Assembly: GCF_005280195.1 (NCBI RefSeq)
Contig: NZ_SZPR01000011.1
Span: forward strand, 124,001-188,000
Direction of reading: 5' to 3'
DNA length: 64,000 nucleotides
Origin: Streptomyces galbus
Lineage (GTDB): Bacteria; Actinomycetota; Actinomycetes; Streptomycetales; Streptomycetaceae
Shown: positions 21,715 to 30,493 of the stretch, in pieces
Numbering within the stretch: position 1 is the first letter of the stretch
How the letters are laid out: every line of letters begins with the position of its first letter
The notes under the pieces: generated by a model
Database searches by the model: none
Told to the model about the DNA's origin: nothing
Seen by the model: the letters and a program-made list of their open reading frames with translations, nothing else
Position numbers and translations under genes: made by a program

Positions 21715-22899
21715 TCACGGCCGACCGCTCAGCTCCTTCTCCAGCGGTGTCCGGAAACGGGGGGTCACCCTCGTGTCGTCCAGCCAGCCCCGCAGGGTCG
21801 CCGCGGCCCCCTCCACGGCGGACTCCGCCTCCCGGCCCACCGGCTCCAGCAGGCGCCACACCACCTCCCCGGACGGGCGCTGGGCCCAACTCCCCACCAC
21901 CCGGCCGTCCCACCACACCGTCGGCCCCACGTTGCCGCTCCGGTCGAACAGCGCGTCCCGCAGCCCGGGCGCCAGGTACCAGTCCCGCTGCTGCCAGCCC
22001 ATCGCCGTGGGATCGAGCGCGGGCAGCAGCGCCGCCCAGGGCTCCCCGGCCTCCGGCACCGCCTCCTCGTCGTCCTCCGTGACGTACGCAGGACCCTCGT
22101 CGACCACGACCTCGCGCGCCCCGATCGCCGCCAGGGCGCGCCGCACCTCCGTCACCCGCCACCCCGTCCACCACTTCAGGTCCGCCTCGGTGGCCGGCCC
22201 GCACACCGCGAGCCAGCGCCGCAGCAACTCCGCCTGCGCCACGGACGCGTCCAGCTCCGGGTGCGCGGGCGCGGGCGCCCACCGGAACTGGCTCGACGTC
22301 CAGGAACCCAGCGGCCGGCCCCGCACCACCTTGCCCTCGACGCCCAGCACCTTCAGCAGCCGCGTCCCGACGGTGTGCACGCCCTCGTAGCTCTTCCCGG
22401 CCGCGTACACGAACTGCTCCCGCAACCGCGGCTCCTCGCGCGCCAGTTCCGCCGCCGTGGCCTGCCCGAGCCGGGCCAGGGCGGCCAGCGCCGACTCCTC
22501 GACCTCCTTCAGCCACACCGCGTCCGGCGCCCCGGCCTGCGCCATGCTCTTCAGCAGCATCGCCCGCTCCCGCGCCGCCACCGTGAGCCCCGTCGAGGCG
22601 TGCACGACCGCGGTCAGGTCGGTCGGGAAGACGAACACGGTGTGCCGCATGCCGTGCATCCGCACCAGCGACCGGTCCTCGTACAGCGCCCGGTCCGTGC
22701 GGGGCACCGTCGACGCCGGGTCGGTCAGCCGTGCCCCGACCGCCAGGTACACCGTCGCCGGATCGCTGCCGTGCAGCGCCACGAGCGAGTCGGCGACGTC
22801 CTCCGGGCTCCCGGCCCGCGCCCGCGCCGTGAGCCGGTGCCGCAGGGCGAGCCGGGCCCGCCGCTCCGCCGGGCCCACGTACCGCCGTCCGTCCGCCAT
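21715..22899 (-). CDS. winged-helix DNA-binding domain protein, HTH_42 / AlkZ-like
   Basis: 394 residues from ATG 22899, which follows GGGAGG. The family (formerly DUF1006) has tandem winged helices with a glutamine-rich catalytic site in AlkZ, a DNA glycosylase that unhooks crosslinks. Features here: RARLALRHRL near the start, DSLVALHGSDPATVYLAVGAR, RMHGMRHTVFVFP and, near the end, RSGNVGPTVWWDGRVVGSWA. In this branch MRHTVFV replaces the QxQ motif region of AlkZ, so glycosylase activity is doubtful. Convergent to the gene before it; apparently alone. Confidence 0.8.
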   Translation of the reverse strand: MADGRRYVGPAERRARLALRHRLTARARAGSPEDVADSLVALHGSDPATVYLAVGARLTDPASTVPRTDRALYEDRSLVRMHGMRHTVFVFPTDLTAVVHASTGLTVAARERAMLLKSMAQAGAPDAVWLKEVEESALAALARLGQATAAELAREEPRLREQFVYAAGKSYEGVHTVGTRLLKVLGVEGKVVRGRPLGSWTSSQFRWAPAPAHPELDASVAQAELLRRWLAVCGPATEADLKWWTGWRVTEVRRALAAIGAREVVVDEGPAYVTEDDEEAVPEAGEPWAALLPALDPTAMGWQQRDWYLAPGLRDALFDRSGNVGPTVWWDGRVVGSWAQRPSGEVVWRLLEPVGREAESAVEGAAATLRGWLDDTRVTPRFRTPLEKELSGRP

Positions 22900-23128
22900 G
22901 CCGACCTCCCAGGTCTCCCCGTCCGCCACCGCACCGCCGGCCCCCGGTCGCCGGCCCGCCCCTCCATCGTGCCCGCCACCACTGACAACGGCCCGCCACC
23001 GCGGTCGAGGTCCGGACCCGGCCGGGAAAAGCAGGTGCACGGTGCGTGACCGCATCCCTACGCTGGAGCCCGCGGGACGGAGGGGACCGTCACCGCCAGT
23101 CACCCACCCACACCTACGGAGGCCCGTC

Positions 23129-23425
23129 ATGGGGACCATCGTCCTGACCGGGACCCTCGTCCTGGTCGTCCTGGGATTCGGAAACCAGCTCTACTGGCTC
23201 GCCGCGATCGCGGTGCTGTTCCTGTACGTGCGGTACGGGCGCAGTGCGTCGCCCTCCGTGCCGCCCACCGCCGGACCGGCCGGCGGCGCGGCGCCGACGT
23301 CGTACAAGGCGTACCGCGAGCGCCGGGACACGCAGGCCAAGTGGGAGCGCCGCTACCGTCGCGAGCGTCCCTTCGAGGCCCGCCGCCAGGCCCGCGAGAA
23401 GAGCGGCCAGGGGAAGAACAGCTAG
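23129..23425 (+). CDS. small membrane protein with basic cytoplasmic tail
   Basis: 98 residues. ATG 23129 follows ACGGAGG. Two closely spaced hydrophobic stretches (about 1-15 and 22-35) are followed by a proline/alanine spacer and a strongly charged coil (SYKAYRERRDTQAKWERRYR...), which should lie in the cytoplasm. No family is recognised. Its TAG stop is part of the left CTAG of the second palindromic element, so the insertion abuts the gene exactly. Confidence 0.7.
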   Translation: MGTIVLTGTLVLVVLGFGNQLYWLAAIAVLFLYVRYGRSASPSVPPTAGPAGGAAPTSYKAYRERRDTQAKWERRYRRERPFEARRQAREKSGQGKNS

Positions 23426-23602
23426 GTCGTGTCCGCAAAGTCCCGTCGTCCGCCCGGAGGGCGGGCCCTGCGGCGTCCGGTGCGTGCTCTCGGCGTGCCG
23501 GGCGGACGTCCGCGTACTGGCCGTACTCGGGTGTTCGCCCGGTGCGGCGAGAGTGCGTGCCGGGCGTCGTAGGGCAGGCGGGACTTTGCGGACACGGCCT
23601 AG
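23422..23602. mobile_element. MITE-like imperfect palindrome, copy 2
   Basis: CTAG at 23422-23425 and 23599-23602; 23-base inverted termini (TAGGTCGTGTCCGCAAAG... against ...CTTTGCGGACACGGCCTA) with one mismatch. The interior lacks the GCAAGGCGGAGG core but keeps the flanking GCGGCGTCCGGTGC and GGCGAGAGTGCGTGCC segments that match copies 1 and 3, so it is the same family. It begins on the stop codon of the upstream gene and ends five bases before the end of pspAB. Both genes point into it, so its hairpin may act as their terminator. Confidence 0.75.
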
Positions 23603-23606
23603 CGCC

Positions 23607-24203
23607 TCAGAGGCCGGGGGCGCCCCACACGGGGAACCACCGGCCGAGGTCCTGCTCGATCCCGAGGTCGCCGGCGAGCGCTCCCCGCACCTGGAGTTCG
23701 AGCGGGTTGTCGCGCCGCTGCCCCGCACCGGGCAGCGGCGCGAACGGGTAGAAGGTGCCCCGCTTGTACAGGTAGACCAGGGCCAGGCGCCGGTCGTCGT
23801 CCGGGTCGGCGGCGCGGAACCCCGCGAGCGAGCACAGCAGTTGCGGGCCGAAGCCGTTGACCTCCATGGAACTGTTCACCGCGTGCAGGTCGTTGACCAG
23901 CAGGGACAGCTCGTCGGGGGAGCGACGCGAGACCAGCCAGGAGTAGCCGTAGGCGTCCCGGACGAGGTCCACCGGCGGGCCCGTGCGGTCGGTGTCCGCG
24001 TCCAGCAGCGCCCGCACCTCGCGGTGGGTCTGCTCGAAGGCGGCGCCCTCCACCGTGGCGAAGCACACCGCGCCCTGCCCGGTCGGTGTGAACCCGGTAG
24101 CGGCCTCCAGCGTGACCGCCGCCGACGGCAGCGCGAACAGCCGGTCGAGGTCGGGCGCGACCGGTTTCGTACGGCCGAGCAGGATGTCGAGCAGCCCCAT
24201 CAT
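23607..24203 (-). CDS. pspAB: PspA-associated protein PspAB
   Basis: 198 residues beginning MMGLLDILLGRTKPVAPDLD, the signature start of the actinobacterial PspAB family (LGRxKxxxP). The middle has DAYGYSWLVSRRSPDELSLL and VNSSMEVNGFGPQLLCSLAGF. It lies 15 bases behind htpX and GAGGGA precedes its ATG pair, so the two form an operon. PspAB is thought to work with PspA in envelope stress; pspA itself is 38 kb away in this window. The call rests on family recognition without a search. Confidence 0.82.
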   Translation of the reverse strand: MMGLLDILLGRTKPVAPDLDRLFALPSAAVTLEAATGFTPTGQGAVCFATVEGAAFEQTHREVRALLDADTDRTGPPVDLVRDAYGYSWLVSRRSPDELSLLVNDLHAVNSSMEVNGFGPQLLCSLAGFRAADPDDDRRLALVYLYKRGTFYPFAPLPGAGQRRDNPLELQVRGALAGDLGIEQDLGRWFPVWGAPGL

Positions 24204-24218
24204 CAGTCCCTCGGTCCC

Positions 24219-25133
24219 TCAGCCCCGGCCGGGCGTCGCGGCCTCGCCCAGTTCGGCGGAGATGCGGGCCAGTTGCTCGACGCGCTGCCGGAGCGTCGGG
24301 TGGGTGGAGAAGATCCGCTCGATGCCGGGCTCCCGGCCGGCGGCCGGCGTGAAGTAGAAGGCGTTGAAGGCCTGGGCCGTGCGCAGGTCCCTGGTCGGGA
24401 TGCGGGCGATGTCGCCGGACACCTTGGTCAGCGCCGACGCTAGCGCGGAGGGCCGGCCCGTGAGCAGCGCCGCCGCCCGGTCGGCGGCCAGCTCCCGGTA
24501 CCGGGACAGGGCCCTGATCAACAGGAAGCTGAGCGCGTACACGGCGATCGACACGCCCATGATCGCGGCGAGCACGGCGGCGGTGTTCTGGTCCCGGCGC
24601 CCGCCGAACAGCCCGGAGTACAGGGCGAACCGCACGATCAGCCCGGCGAGCACGCCGAGGAACGACGCGATGGTGATGACGGCGACGTCCTTGTGCGCCA
24701 CGTGCGACAGCTCGTGCGCGAGCACGCCCTCCAGCTCCGCGGGCTCCAGCCGCCGCAACAGCCCGGTCGTCACGCACACCACGGCGTTGTCGGGGTTGCG
24801 CCCGGTGGCGAAGGCGTTGGGCATCTCCATGGCGGACACCGCGACCACCGGCTTGGGCATGTCGGCCAGGGCGCACAGCCGGTCCACCACGGCGTGCAGC
24901 TCGGGGTACTCCGCGCGCTCCACGACCCGCCCGCGCATCGCGAACATCGCGATCCGGTCGGAGAACCAGTACTGGGCGCCGAGCAGACCCGCCGCCACGA
25001 CCACGACCAGCACCCACGACTTCAGCAGCAGCACGAGCGCGGCCACGAAGGCCACGTACAACAGTCCCAGCAGGAACAGGGTGACCGTCATCCGCACGGT
25101 CAGCCGCCGATCACTGCGAAAACGGCTCCGCAT
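24219..25133 (-). CDS. htpX: membrane zinc metalloprotease HtpX
   Basis: 304 residues, M48B peptidase that removes damaged membrane proteins. Two N-terminal membrane helices (about 14-58) are followed by the zinc motif HELSH (AHELSHVAHKDV) and two more hydrophobic stretches (about 150-200). The third zinc ligand is the Glu in YRELAADRAA. MPNAFATGRNPDNAVV is the family signature. ATG 25133 gives the usual family length. It is the first gene of the unit with pspAB, linking membrane proteolysis to the phage-shock-type response. Confidence 0.93.
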   Translation of the reverse strand: MRSRFRSDRRLTVRMTVTLFLLGLLYVAFVAALVLLLKSWVLVVVVAAGLLGAQYWFSDRIAMFAMRGRVVERAEYPELHAVVDRLCALADMPKPVVAVSAMEMPNAFATGRNPDNAVVCVTTGLLRRLEPAELEGVLAHELSHVAHKDVAVITIASFLGVLAGLIVRFALYSGLFGGRRDQNTAAVLAAIMGVSIAVYALSFLLIRALSRYRELAADRAAALLTGRPSALASALTKVSGDIARIPTRDLRTAQAFNAFYFTPAAGREPGIERIFSTHPTLRQRVEQLARISAELGEAATPGRG

Positions 25134-25332
25134 CTTCCACCACCCGGCACTCGGGCACTCGTCCCTGCAGCCAGTGTGCCTCCGCCCCTCCCCATGAACC
25201 TCTCCCGATCGGGCCTAGGAGCAGCAAAAGGTCCCTGTGCCCGGGAACGCCGCCGGGACCGGGAGGGGGATCGGGCAGAGGAGCAGGGAGGGTCAAGAAA
25301 GGGGCGAGGGCGGGGACCGGCGAGCGGGCCCC

Positions 25333-26664
25333 TCAGCGCGCCGCCTCCCGCGCCGCCCGTGCGCGCACCACCGGGTCGGCGTCCTCCCGCGCGACCCGCA
25401 GCGCCCGTGCCCGCGCGCTCCCGCCCCGGCGGAACGACAGCCGCAGCGCACCCACGCGCACGTGCCGGGGCCGCCCGGCGTCGAGCCGTTCGCCCAGCCA
25501 CTCCTCGGACAGCAGGTGCACCGAGGGCTCCACGGCGAGCGCGGTCTCGCGCACGACAGCGGGCGCAGGGTCGTCGAGCAGCGGGTGCAGCCGTCCTGCG
25601 TCGGCGACGTCCAGCAGCCGCAGCCCGGCCACGGCGCGGGCCCGCACGGCGGCCGAGGGGTGCCCGAGCAGCGCCCACAGCGGGCCGGCGTCCGCCCGCT
25701 CCCCGCACTCGGCGAGCCCGATCACCGCGCCCGGCGGCAGCAGCGGATCCCCGGCCCGCGCGCACCGCTCCCGGTACCACGCCGGCGGATCGCCCCCGGT
25801 CTGCCGTACGACGTACCGTGCGCAGGCCCGGACCAGCGCCGACCGGTCGGCCAGGAACGCCACCGCCCGCTCCGGCTCCCCGGTGCGCCGCAGCGCGGTC
25901 ACCCCCGCCGACCGGGCCTGCGGCGAGCGGGCGCCGAGCAGCGGACCCACCACCTCCTCGCAGGGCCGGCCCTCGGGAACGGCGGCCAGGGCCGCCTCCG
26001 CGCACAGGGACCGGACGACCGTGTCCGCGTCCCGAGCGGCGGTGCGGGCCAGCTCGGCGGGGGAGAGGCGGCCCGTCTCGACCGCCACCCGGTGGGCGTG
26101 ACGCCGCACGGCCGGATCGGCGTGGGCCGGCAGCGAGGGCGGCCAGGGCCGGGACGGGTCGCGCAGCGCCTCGTCCAGCAGCGCGACACCGAAGTGCCCC
26201 CGCTCCCGTCGGCCCACCAGCAGGATCACGGGCGCCAGCCCGACGACGGCCCCGAGGCCGTCCCCGCCGACGGCGTCACCGTGCACGAGCTCCCGCAGCA
26301 CCTGCCGCGCGGCCTGGCGCACCGGGGCGACCCAGTCGGCGGCGCGCACGACGAGCAACGGCAGCAGGGCGGGGCGGTCGGCCACCCCGCGCACCGCGGC
26401 CTCCCGCACCCGCCCGTCGCGATGGCACAGGGCGAGCGCGTACCGCGACGCGTCGAGCCCCGCGGGATCGCCGGGCAGCGGAGCGACGCGCTCCCACTCG
26501 GCCCGGCCCGCACCGGCACGCCACCAGGTCGCGCGCCGCACCCCCGCGTCCAGCGCGAGCCACGCCCGGGGGTCGCCCCCGTCCAGGACGCCCTCCACGT
26601 CCTCGCCCCGCGCGAGCCGCACCGCGGCGGCCCCTCCCGCACGCGGGTCGTCGTCCACGTGCAC
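25333..26664 (-). CDS. HEAT-repeat protein
   Basis: 443 residues, leucine/alanine/arginine-rich, with repeated VRxxAVxGLxxLxD blocks such as AVRARAVAGLRLLDVADAG and APAVVRETALAVEP: an alpha-solenoid of perhaps ten repeats, likely a scaffold or partner-binding protein. No catalytic motif. GTG 26664 lies two bases after the stop of the 84-residue membrane protein, so the two are translated together. The neighbour may tether it to the membrane; this is inference from coupling only. Confidence 0.75.
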   Translation of the reverse strand: MHVDDDPRAGGAAAVRLARGEDVEGVLDGGDPRAWLALDAGVRRATWWRAGAGRAEWERVAPLPGDPAGLDASRYALALCHRDGRVREAAVRGVADRPALLPLLVVRAADWVAPVRQAARQVLRELVHGDAVGGDGLGAVVGLAPVILLVGRRERGHFGVALLDEALRDPSRPWPPSLPAHADPAVRRHAHRVAVETGRLSPAELARTAARDADTVVRSLCAEAALAAVPEGRPCEEVVGPLLGARSPQARSAGVTALRRTGEPERAVAFLADRSALVRACARYVVRQTGGDPPAWYRERCARAGDPLLPPGAVIGLAECGERADAGPLWALLGHPSAAVRARAVAGLRLLDVADAGRLHPLLDDPAPAVVRETALAVEPSVHLLSEEWLGERLDAGRPRHVRVGALRLSFRRGGSARARALRVAREDADPVVRARAAREAAR

Positions 26665-26666
26665 GG

Positions 26667-26921
26667 CTAGTACGGCGCCTGGAACCGCGCGTACCCGAGA
26701 ACGAGGATCACCGCCACCACGCACCCCAGCACGATCGCCGTCGACGCCCACGACGAGCGTCGGGCCGTCCTCGGCTCCGGGGTGCCGCGGAAGGGCTGGG
26801 GCCGGGGCGGGGCGTCCTTCCAGCGGGCGGCCAGCATCCGGGCCCGCGCCGAGGGCTCCTTGTGTTCCGCGGCGTCGGCCCACCGCAGGTCGAACTCCCG
26901 CTGGTCGTCCTGTTCGGACAT
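26667..26921 (-). CDS. small single-pass membrane protein
   Basis: 84 residues. The N-terminal two-thirds is charged and helical (MSEQDDQREFDLRWADAAEH), then a basic SH3-like proline stretch and one hydrophobic helix (TAIVLGCVVAVILVLGYARF) at the C-terminus, with no signal peptide. This suggests a tail-anchored or N-in protein. Coupled to the HEAT-repeat gene with a two-base gap. No known family. Confidence 0.7.
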   Translation of the reverse strand: MSEQDDQREFDLRWADAAEHKEPSARARMLAARWKDAPPRPQPFRGTPEPRTARRSSWASTAIVLGCVVAVILVLGYARFQAPY

Positions 26922-27051
26922 CCCCGTGTCTCCCCCGTCACCTCGTCGAACAGTCGTGCAGGAACGATACGACGGCGCCCCCGCCCTGCGGAACAGGAGC
27001 GGGGGCGCCGGACGGCCCGGGGGAGCGGAAACCCGCTCCCCCGGGGTGATG

Positions 27052-28461
27052 TCACACGTCGAAGTAGAGCTCGAACTCGTGCGGGTGCGGACGCAGCTGC
27101 AGCGGGGCGATCTCGTTCGTGCGCTTGAAGTCGATCCACGTCTCGATCAGGTCGGACGTGAACACGTCGCCCTGGAGGAGGAACTCGTGGTCGGCCTCGA
27201 GGGCGTCGAGGACGGCGCCGAGGGAGGTCGGGACCTGGGCGACGTTCGCGTGCTCCTCGGGAGCCAGCTCGTACAGGTCCTTGTCGATCGGCTCGGCCGG
27301 CTCGATCTTGTTCTTGACGCCGTCCAGGCCCGCGAGCAGCAGCGCCGAGAAGGCCAGGTACGGGTTGCCGGAGGAGTCGGGCGCGCGGAACTCGACGCGC
27401 TTGGCCTTCGGGTTGGAGCCCGTGATCGGGATGCGCATCGCGGCGGAGCGGTTGCGCTGCGAGTACACCAGGTTGATCGGCGCCTCGAAGCCCGGCACCA
27501 GGCGGTGGTACGAGTTCACCGTCGGGTTGGTGAAGGCGAGCAGCGCCGGGGCGTGCTTGAGGATGCCGCCGATGTAGTAGCGGGCGGTGTCCGACAGGCC
27601 CGCGTAGCCGGCCTCGTCGTAGAACAGCGGGTCGCCGTTGCTCCACAGCGACTGGTGCACGTGCATGCCCGAGCCGTTGTCACCGAAGATCGGCTTCGGC
27701 ATGAAGGTCGCGGTCTTGCCGTTGCGCCACGCCACGTTCTTCACGATGTACTTGAAGAGCTGCAGGTCGTCGGCCGCGGCGAGCAGCGTGTTGAACTTGT
27801 AGTTGATCTCCGCCTGGCCGGCGGTGCCCACCTCGTGGTGCTGGCGCTCGACCTTCAGGCCGGACTTCTCCAGCTCCAGGGAGATCTCGGCGCGCAGGTC
27901 GGCGAAGTGGTCGACCGGGGCCACCGGGAAGTAGCCGCCCTTGTAGCGCACCTTGTAGCCGCGGTTGTTCTCCACCGCACCGGTGTTCCAGGCGCCCGCC
28001 TCGGAGTCGATGTGGTAGAAGGACTCGTTCGCCGAGGTGGCGAAGCGCACGCTGTCGAAGACGTAGAACTCGGCCTCGGGGCCGAAGTACGCGGTGTCGG
28101 CGATGCCCGTCGACGCCAGGTACGCCTCGGCCTTCTTCGCCACGTTGCGCGGGTCGCGGGAGTACTGCTCGCCCGTGATCGGGTCGTGGATGAAGAAGTT
28201 GATGTTGAGCGTCTTGTCTCGGCGGAACGGGTCGATCCGGGAGGTCGACAGGTCCGCGCGCAGCGCCATGTCGGACTCGTGGATCGCCTGGAAACCACGG
28301 ATCGACGACCCGTCGAAGGCGAGCTCCTCGTCCGGGTCGAACGCCTCGACGGGCACCGTGAAGTGCTGCATGACGCCCGGCAGGTCGCAGAACCGGACGT
28401 CGACGAACTTGACGTCCTCGTCCGCGATGAACTTCTTGGCCTCGTCGGCGTTCTGGAACAT
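27052..28461 (-). CDS. glnA: glutamine synthetase type I
   Basis: 469 residues, the dodecameric GSI. It starts at ATG 28461 ([11 protein letters not shown]). Motifs: FDGSSIRGF, metal/ATP site [24 protein letters not shown], and [18 protein letters not shown]. Tyr397 in KDLYELAP is at the position where GSI-beta enzymes are adenylylated by GlnE, so post-translational control is expected. Expression should respond to nitrogen through the GlnR boxes about 100 bases upstream. It is the main ammonia-assimilation enzyme; glnII 8.5 kb away is the second. Confidence 0.98.
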   Translation of the reverse strand: MFQNADEAKKFIADEDVKFVDVRFCDLPGVMQHFTVPVEAFDPDEELAFDGSSIRGFQAIHESDMALRADLSTSRIDPFRRDKTLNINFFIHDPITGEQYSRDPRNVAKKAEAYLASTGIADTAYFGPEAEFYVFDSVRFATSANESFYHIDSEAGAWNTGAVENNRGYKVRYKGGYFPVAPVDHFADLRAEISLELEKSGLKVERQHHEVGTAGQAEINYKFNTLLAAADDLQLFKYIVKNVAWRNGKTATFMPKPIFGDNGSGMHVHQSLWSNGDPLFYDEAGYAGLSDTARYYIGGILKHAPALLAFTNPTVNSYHRLVPGFEAPINLVYSQRNRSAAMRIPITGSNPKAKRVEFRAPDSSGNPYLAFSALLLAGLDGVKNKIEPAEPIDKDLYELAPEEHANVAQVPTSLGAVLDALEADHEFLLQGDVFTSDLIETWIDFKRTNEIAPLQLRPHPHEFELYFDV

Positions 28462-28557
28462 CCAGCTCCTCCTACTCCCGACCGCCTGCCGGGGTGGTAG
28501 ATCGTTCGTGCGGCCAGTGCGGGTGGCACACGCTGTCCTCGACCCTAGGGACGGGTG

Positions 28558-28595
28558 ATTTCTCGTGCGTGACCCATTTGTTTCGCTGAAGTTAA
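28558..28595 (-). promoter_or_regulatory. GlnR box series ahead of glnA
   Basis: On the minus strand TTAAC, GAAAC, GTCAC, GAAAT, each separated by exactly six bases: two a/b pairs of the GlnR consensus. It begins 97 bases before the glnA ATG. In Streptomyces, glnA is an established GlnR target; binding in this strain is inferred. Confidence 0.88.
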
Positions 28596-28657
28596 CCGGC
28601 CTTGTTCGAGCCTAGTACCCGCACACCCCGGGTAGCAGCCGCAGCCCACGGGCGCAG

Positions 28658-28663
28658 TACCGT
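28658..28663 (+). promoter_or_regulatory. -10 hexamer of probable leaderless promoter (RDD gene)
   Basis: TACCGT with a six-base gap to GTG 28670; no ribosome-binding site. Confidence 0.5.
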
Positions 28664-28669
28664 GGTCGG

Positions 28670-29137
28670 GTGGACAACAGGCGAGCAGTGGGATCGTGGC
28701 TCTCCGGGCCGCGCGCGGCCATGGAGGACGCCGGTGCCGACTTCGGATACCGGGGACGGCAACTGGGTCTGCCGGAGGAGGGACCGGGCTCGATCGCCCG
28801 CCCCGGGCGCCGCCTCGGCGCGCTGGCCGTGGACTGGGCGCTGTGCGTCCTGATCGCATACGGCCTCATCACCGACGGCTACACCCCCGCCACCAGCAAC
28901 TGGGCGCTGCTCGTCTTCTTCGTGATGAGCGCCCTGACGGTCGGCACGGTGGGCTTCACACCCGGCAAGCGCCTCTTCCGCATCCGGGTCCTGGCCCTGG
29001 ACACCGGCACGGTCAACCCGCTGCGCGCCCTGCTGCGCACCGTGCTGCTGTGCCTGGCGGTCCCGGCCCTGATCTGGGACCGCGACGGCCGCGGCCTGCA
29101 CGACCGCCTGGCCCGCACCGTCGAGGTGCGCATCTAG
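28670..29137 (+). CDS. RDD-family membrane protein
   Basis: 155 residues, GTG start. Residues about 44-50 (RPGRRLGALAVDWALCVLI) contain the RDD-type first helix (R..A..D). Two further helices follow, then FTPGKRLFRIRVL, the usual family motif, and NPLRALLRTVLLCL. The C-terminus RGLHDRLARTVEVRI is the family end, including the D-R-L signature. Family members are transport or osmotic-related membrane proteins of unclear function. Mycobacteria carry an RDD gene at the same place beside glnA1, so the location is conserved. Confidence 0.88.
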   Translation: MDNRRAVGSWLSGPRAAMEDAGADFGYRGRQLGLPEEGPGSIARPGRRLGALAVDWALCVLIAYGLITDGYTPATSNWALLVFFVMSALTVGTVGFTPGKRLFRIRVLALDTGTVNPLRALLRTVLLCLAVPALIWDRDGRGLHDRLARTVEVRI

Positions 29138-29162
29138 CGTCCGGACCGCAGACAAGACGTAC

Positions 29163-29200
29163 GGCGAGGGGCGCCCGGAGTGATCCGGGCGCCCCTCGCC
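29163..29200. terminator. bidirectional terminator
   Basis: Perfect seventeen-base inverted repeat (29163-29179 against 29184-29200) with a GTGA loop, between the convergent RDD and DUF4191 genes. Confidence 0.85.
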
Positions 29201-29218
29201 TCGTACGTGTCGCCGGTG

Positions 29219-29920
29219 TCAGCGGCCCTTGGGGCCGCCCCGCGGCAGCTTCATGCCCTTGGGCATCGGGCCCTTGGGCAGCGGCATGTTGCTCATCAGG
29301 TCGCCGAGCGCCCGCAGCCGGTCGTTGGTCGCGGTGACCTGCGGGCCGGTCAGCACGCGCGGGAACTTCAGCAGGGTGGTGCGCAGCTTCTTCAGCTCGA
29401 CCTGGCCCTCGCCCGTGCCGACGATCACGTCGTGCACCGGGACGTCCGCGACGATGCGGTTCATCTTCTTCTTCTCGGCGGCCAGCAGGCTCTTCACCCG
29501 GTTCGGGTTGCCCTCGGCGACCAGGACGATGCCGGCCTTGCCGACGGCCCGGTGCACCACGTCCTGGCTGCGGTTCATCGCCACCGCGGGGGTGGTGGTC
29601 CAGCCCCGGCCGATGTTGTCCAGCACGGCCGCGGCGGCGCCCGGCTGGCCCTCCATCTGCCCGAAGGCCGCCCGCTCGGCCCGGCGCCCGAACACGATCG
29701 CCGTCGCGAGGAAGGCGAGCAGGAGGCCCAGGATGCCGAGATAGATGGGGTGACCGATCAGGAAGCCGATCGCGAGGAAGACACCGAAGGTGACGATCCC
29801 GACAGCCGCGAGTACAAGACCGATCTTCTTGTCGACCTTGCTGGTCATCTTGTAGGTCAGGGCGATCTGCTTCAGTCGCCCGGGGTTCGCAGCGTCCGCT
29901 GCGGTTTCCTTCCTCGCCAT
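29219..29920 (-). CDS. DUF4191 membrane protein
   Basis: 233 residues. Two helices (about 32-55 and 60-80) follow a basic N-terminus; the rest is cytoplasmic with NIGRGWTTTPAVAMNRSQDV and RTTLLKFPRVLTG, characteristic of DUF4191. The C-terminus is a Pro/Gly/Lys tail. It accompanies lipA in actinobacteria, as here, but no direct role in lipoate metabolism is proved. TAGACT ends eight bases before the ATG, so a leaderless message is likely. It shares a strong terminator with the RDD gene. Confidence 0.85.
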   Translation of the reverse strand: MARKETAADAANPGRLKQIALTYKMTSKVDKKIGLVLAAVGIVTFGVFLAIGFLIGHPIYLGILGLLLAFLATAIVFGRRAERAAFGQMEGQPGAAAAVLDNIGRGWTTTPAVAMNRSQDVVHRAVGKAGIVLVAEGNPNRVKSLLAAEKKKMNRIVADVPVHDVIVGTGEGQVELKKLRTTLLKFPRVLTGPQVTATNDRLRALGDLMSNMPLPKGPMPKGMKLPRGGPKGR

Positions 29921-29927
29921 GGCACGA

Positions 29928-29933
29928 AGTCTA
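29928..29933 (-). promoter_or_regulatory. -10 hexamer of probable leaderless promoter (DUF4191 gene)
   Basis: TAGACT on the minus strand, seven-base gap to the ATG at 29920. Confidence 0.5.
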
Positions 29934-30019
29934 CGTGGCCCCGGGAGTGCCTTCGACGGCAGTGCCCGGCCGGTGCCCGGCGGGGAGGCGGAACGGCGCC
30001 CTCCGTGGTCGGGGGTGCC

Positions 30020-30223
30020 TCAGGAGGTGAGGGAAGCGGCCTGGTCGAGGACGCGCTGGGCCTCGACGCGGTCCTTGGCGCGGCGGCGGTCCTCCAGCAC
30101 GGAGGTCCAGGCGTTTCGGCGGGCGGTGCGCTGGCCGCCGCTCATCAGCAGCGACTCGACGGCGCGCAGGGCGTCGGTGAAGGACGGGATGGCGGTGGCG
30201 CGAACAGGTGGCGCGGCCTGCAT
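30020..30223 (-). CDS. small arginine-rich protein
   Basis: 67 residues from ATG 30223 (MQAAPPVRATAIPSF), which follows GAGGGGGA; the earlier GTG reading is rejected for lack of a ribosome site. Helical and very basic (MSGGQRTARRNAWTSVLEDRRRAKDR), no hydrophobic segment, so soluble and perhaps nucleic-acid- or membrane-surface-binding. No family recognised. Between DUF4191 and lipA. Confidence 0.6.
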   Translation of the reverse strand: MQAAPPVRATAIPSFTDALRAVESLLMSGGQRTARRNAWTSVLEDRRRAKDRVEAQRVLDQAASLTS

Positions 30224-30493
30224 GTGGGGATCCCCCTCGTATGCGGCGTGGGCGGTACGGCCTACGTGGTGTGATGCCAGGGTCACTGACTGGTGTTACC
30301 AGGGCGTGACCGACCGGTCAAACGGCGATGAAACCTTGATACGCGTCACGCGACGACGGACGCGGCCCCGGCGTACGCCCTCAGCTGCGAGGACGGCCGA
30401 GGCCGCGTCGAATCGGCCGTTACCGGCCAGTAGGTTCTTGTGCGCGAGTTCACACGGACGGCCCCGTGGCCGGCCGGGTGGGGTCGCCCGTGG

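Larger units (their letters stand above)
28462..28669. promoter_or_regulatory. divergent glnA / RDD intergenic region
   Basis: The glnA side (28462-28557) is about 100 bases of leader and promoter, then the GlnR boxes at 28558-28595. The RDD side ends with TACCGT six bases before the GTG at 28670, a likely leaderless promoter. The GlnR boxes might also influence the RDD gene, but their distance argues for glnA. Confidence 0.6.
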
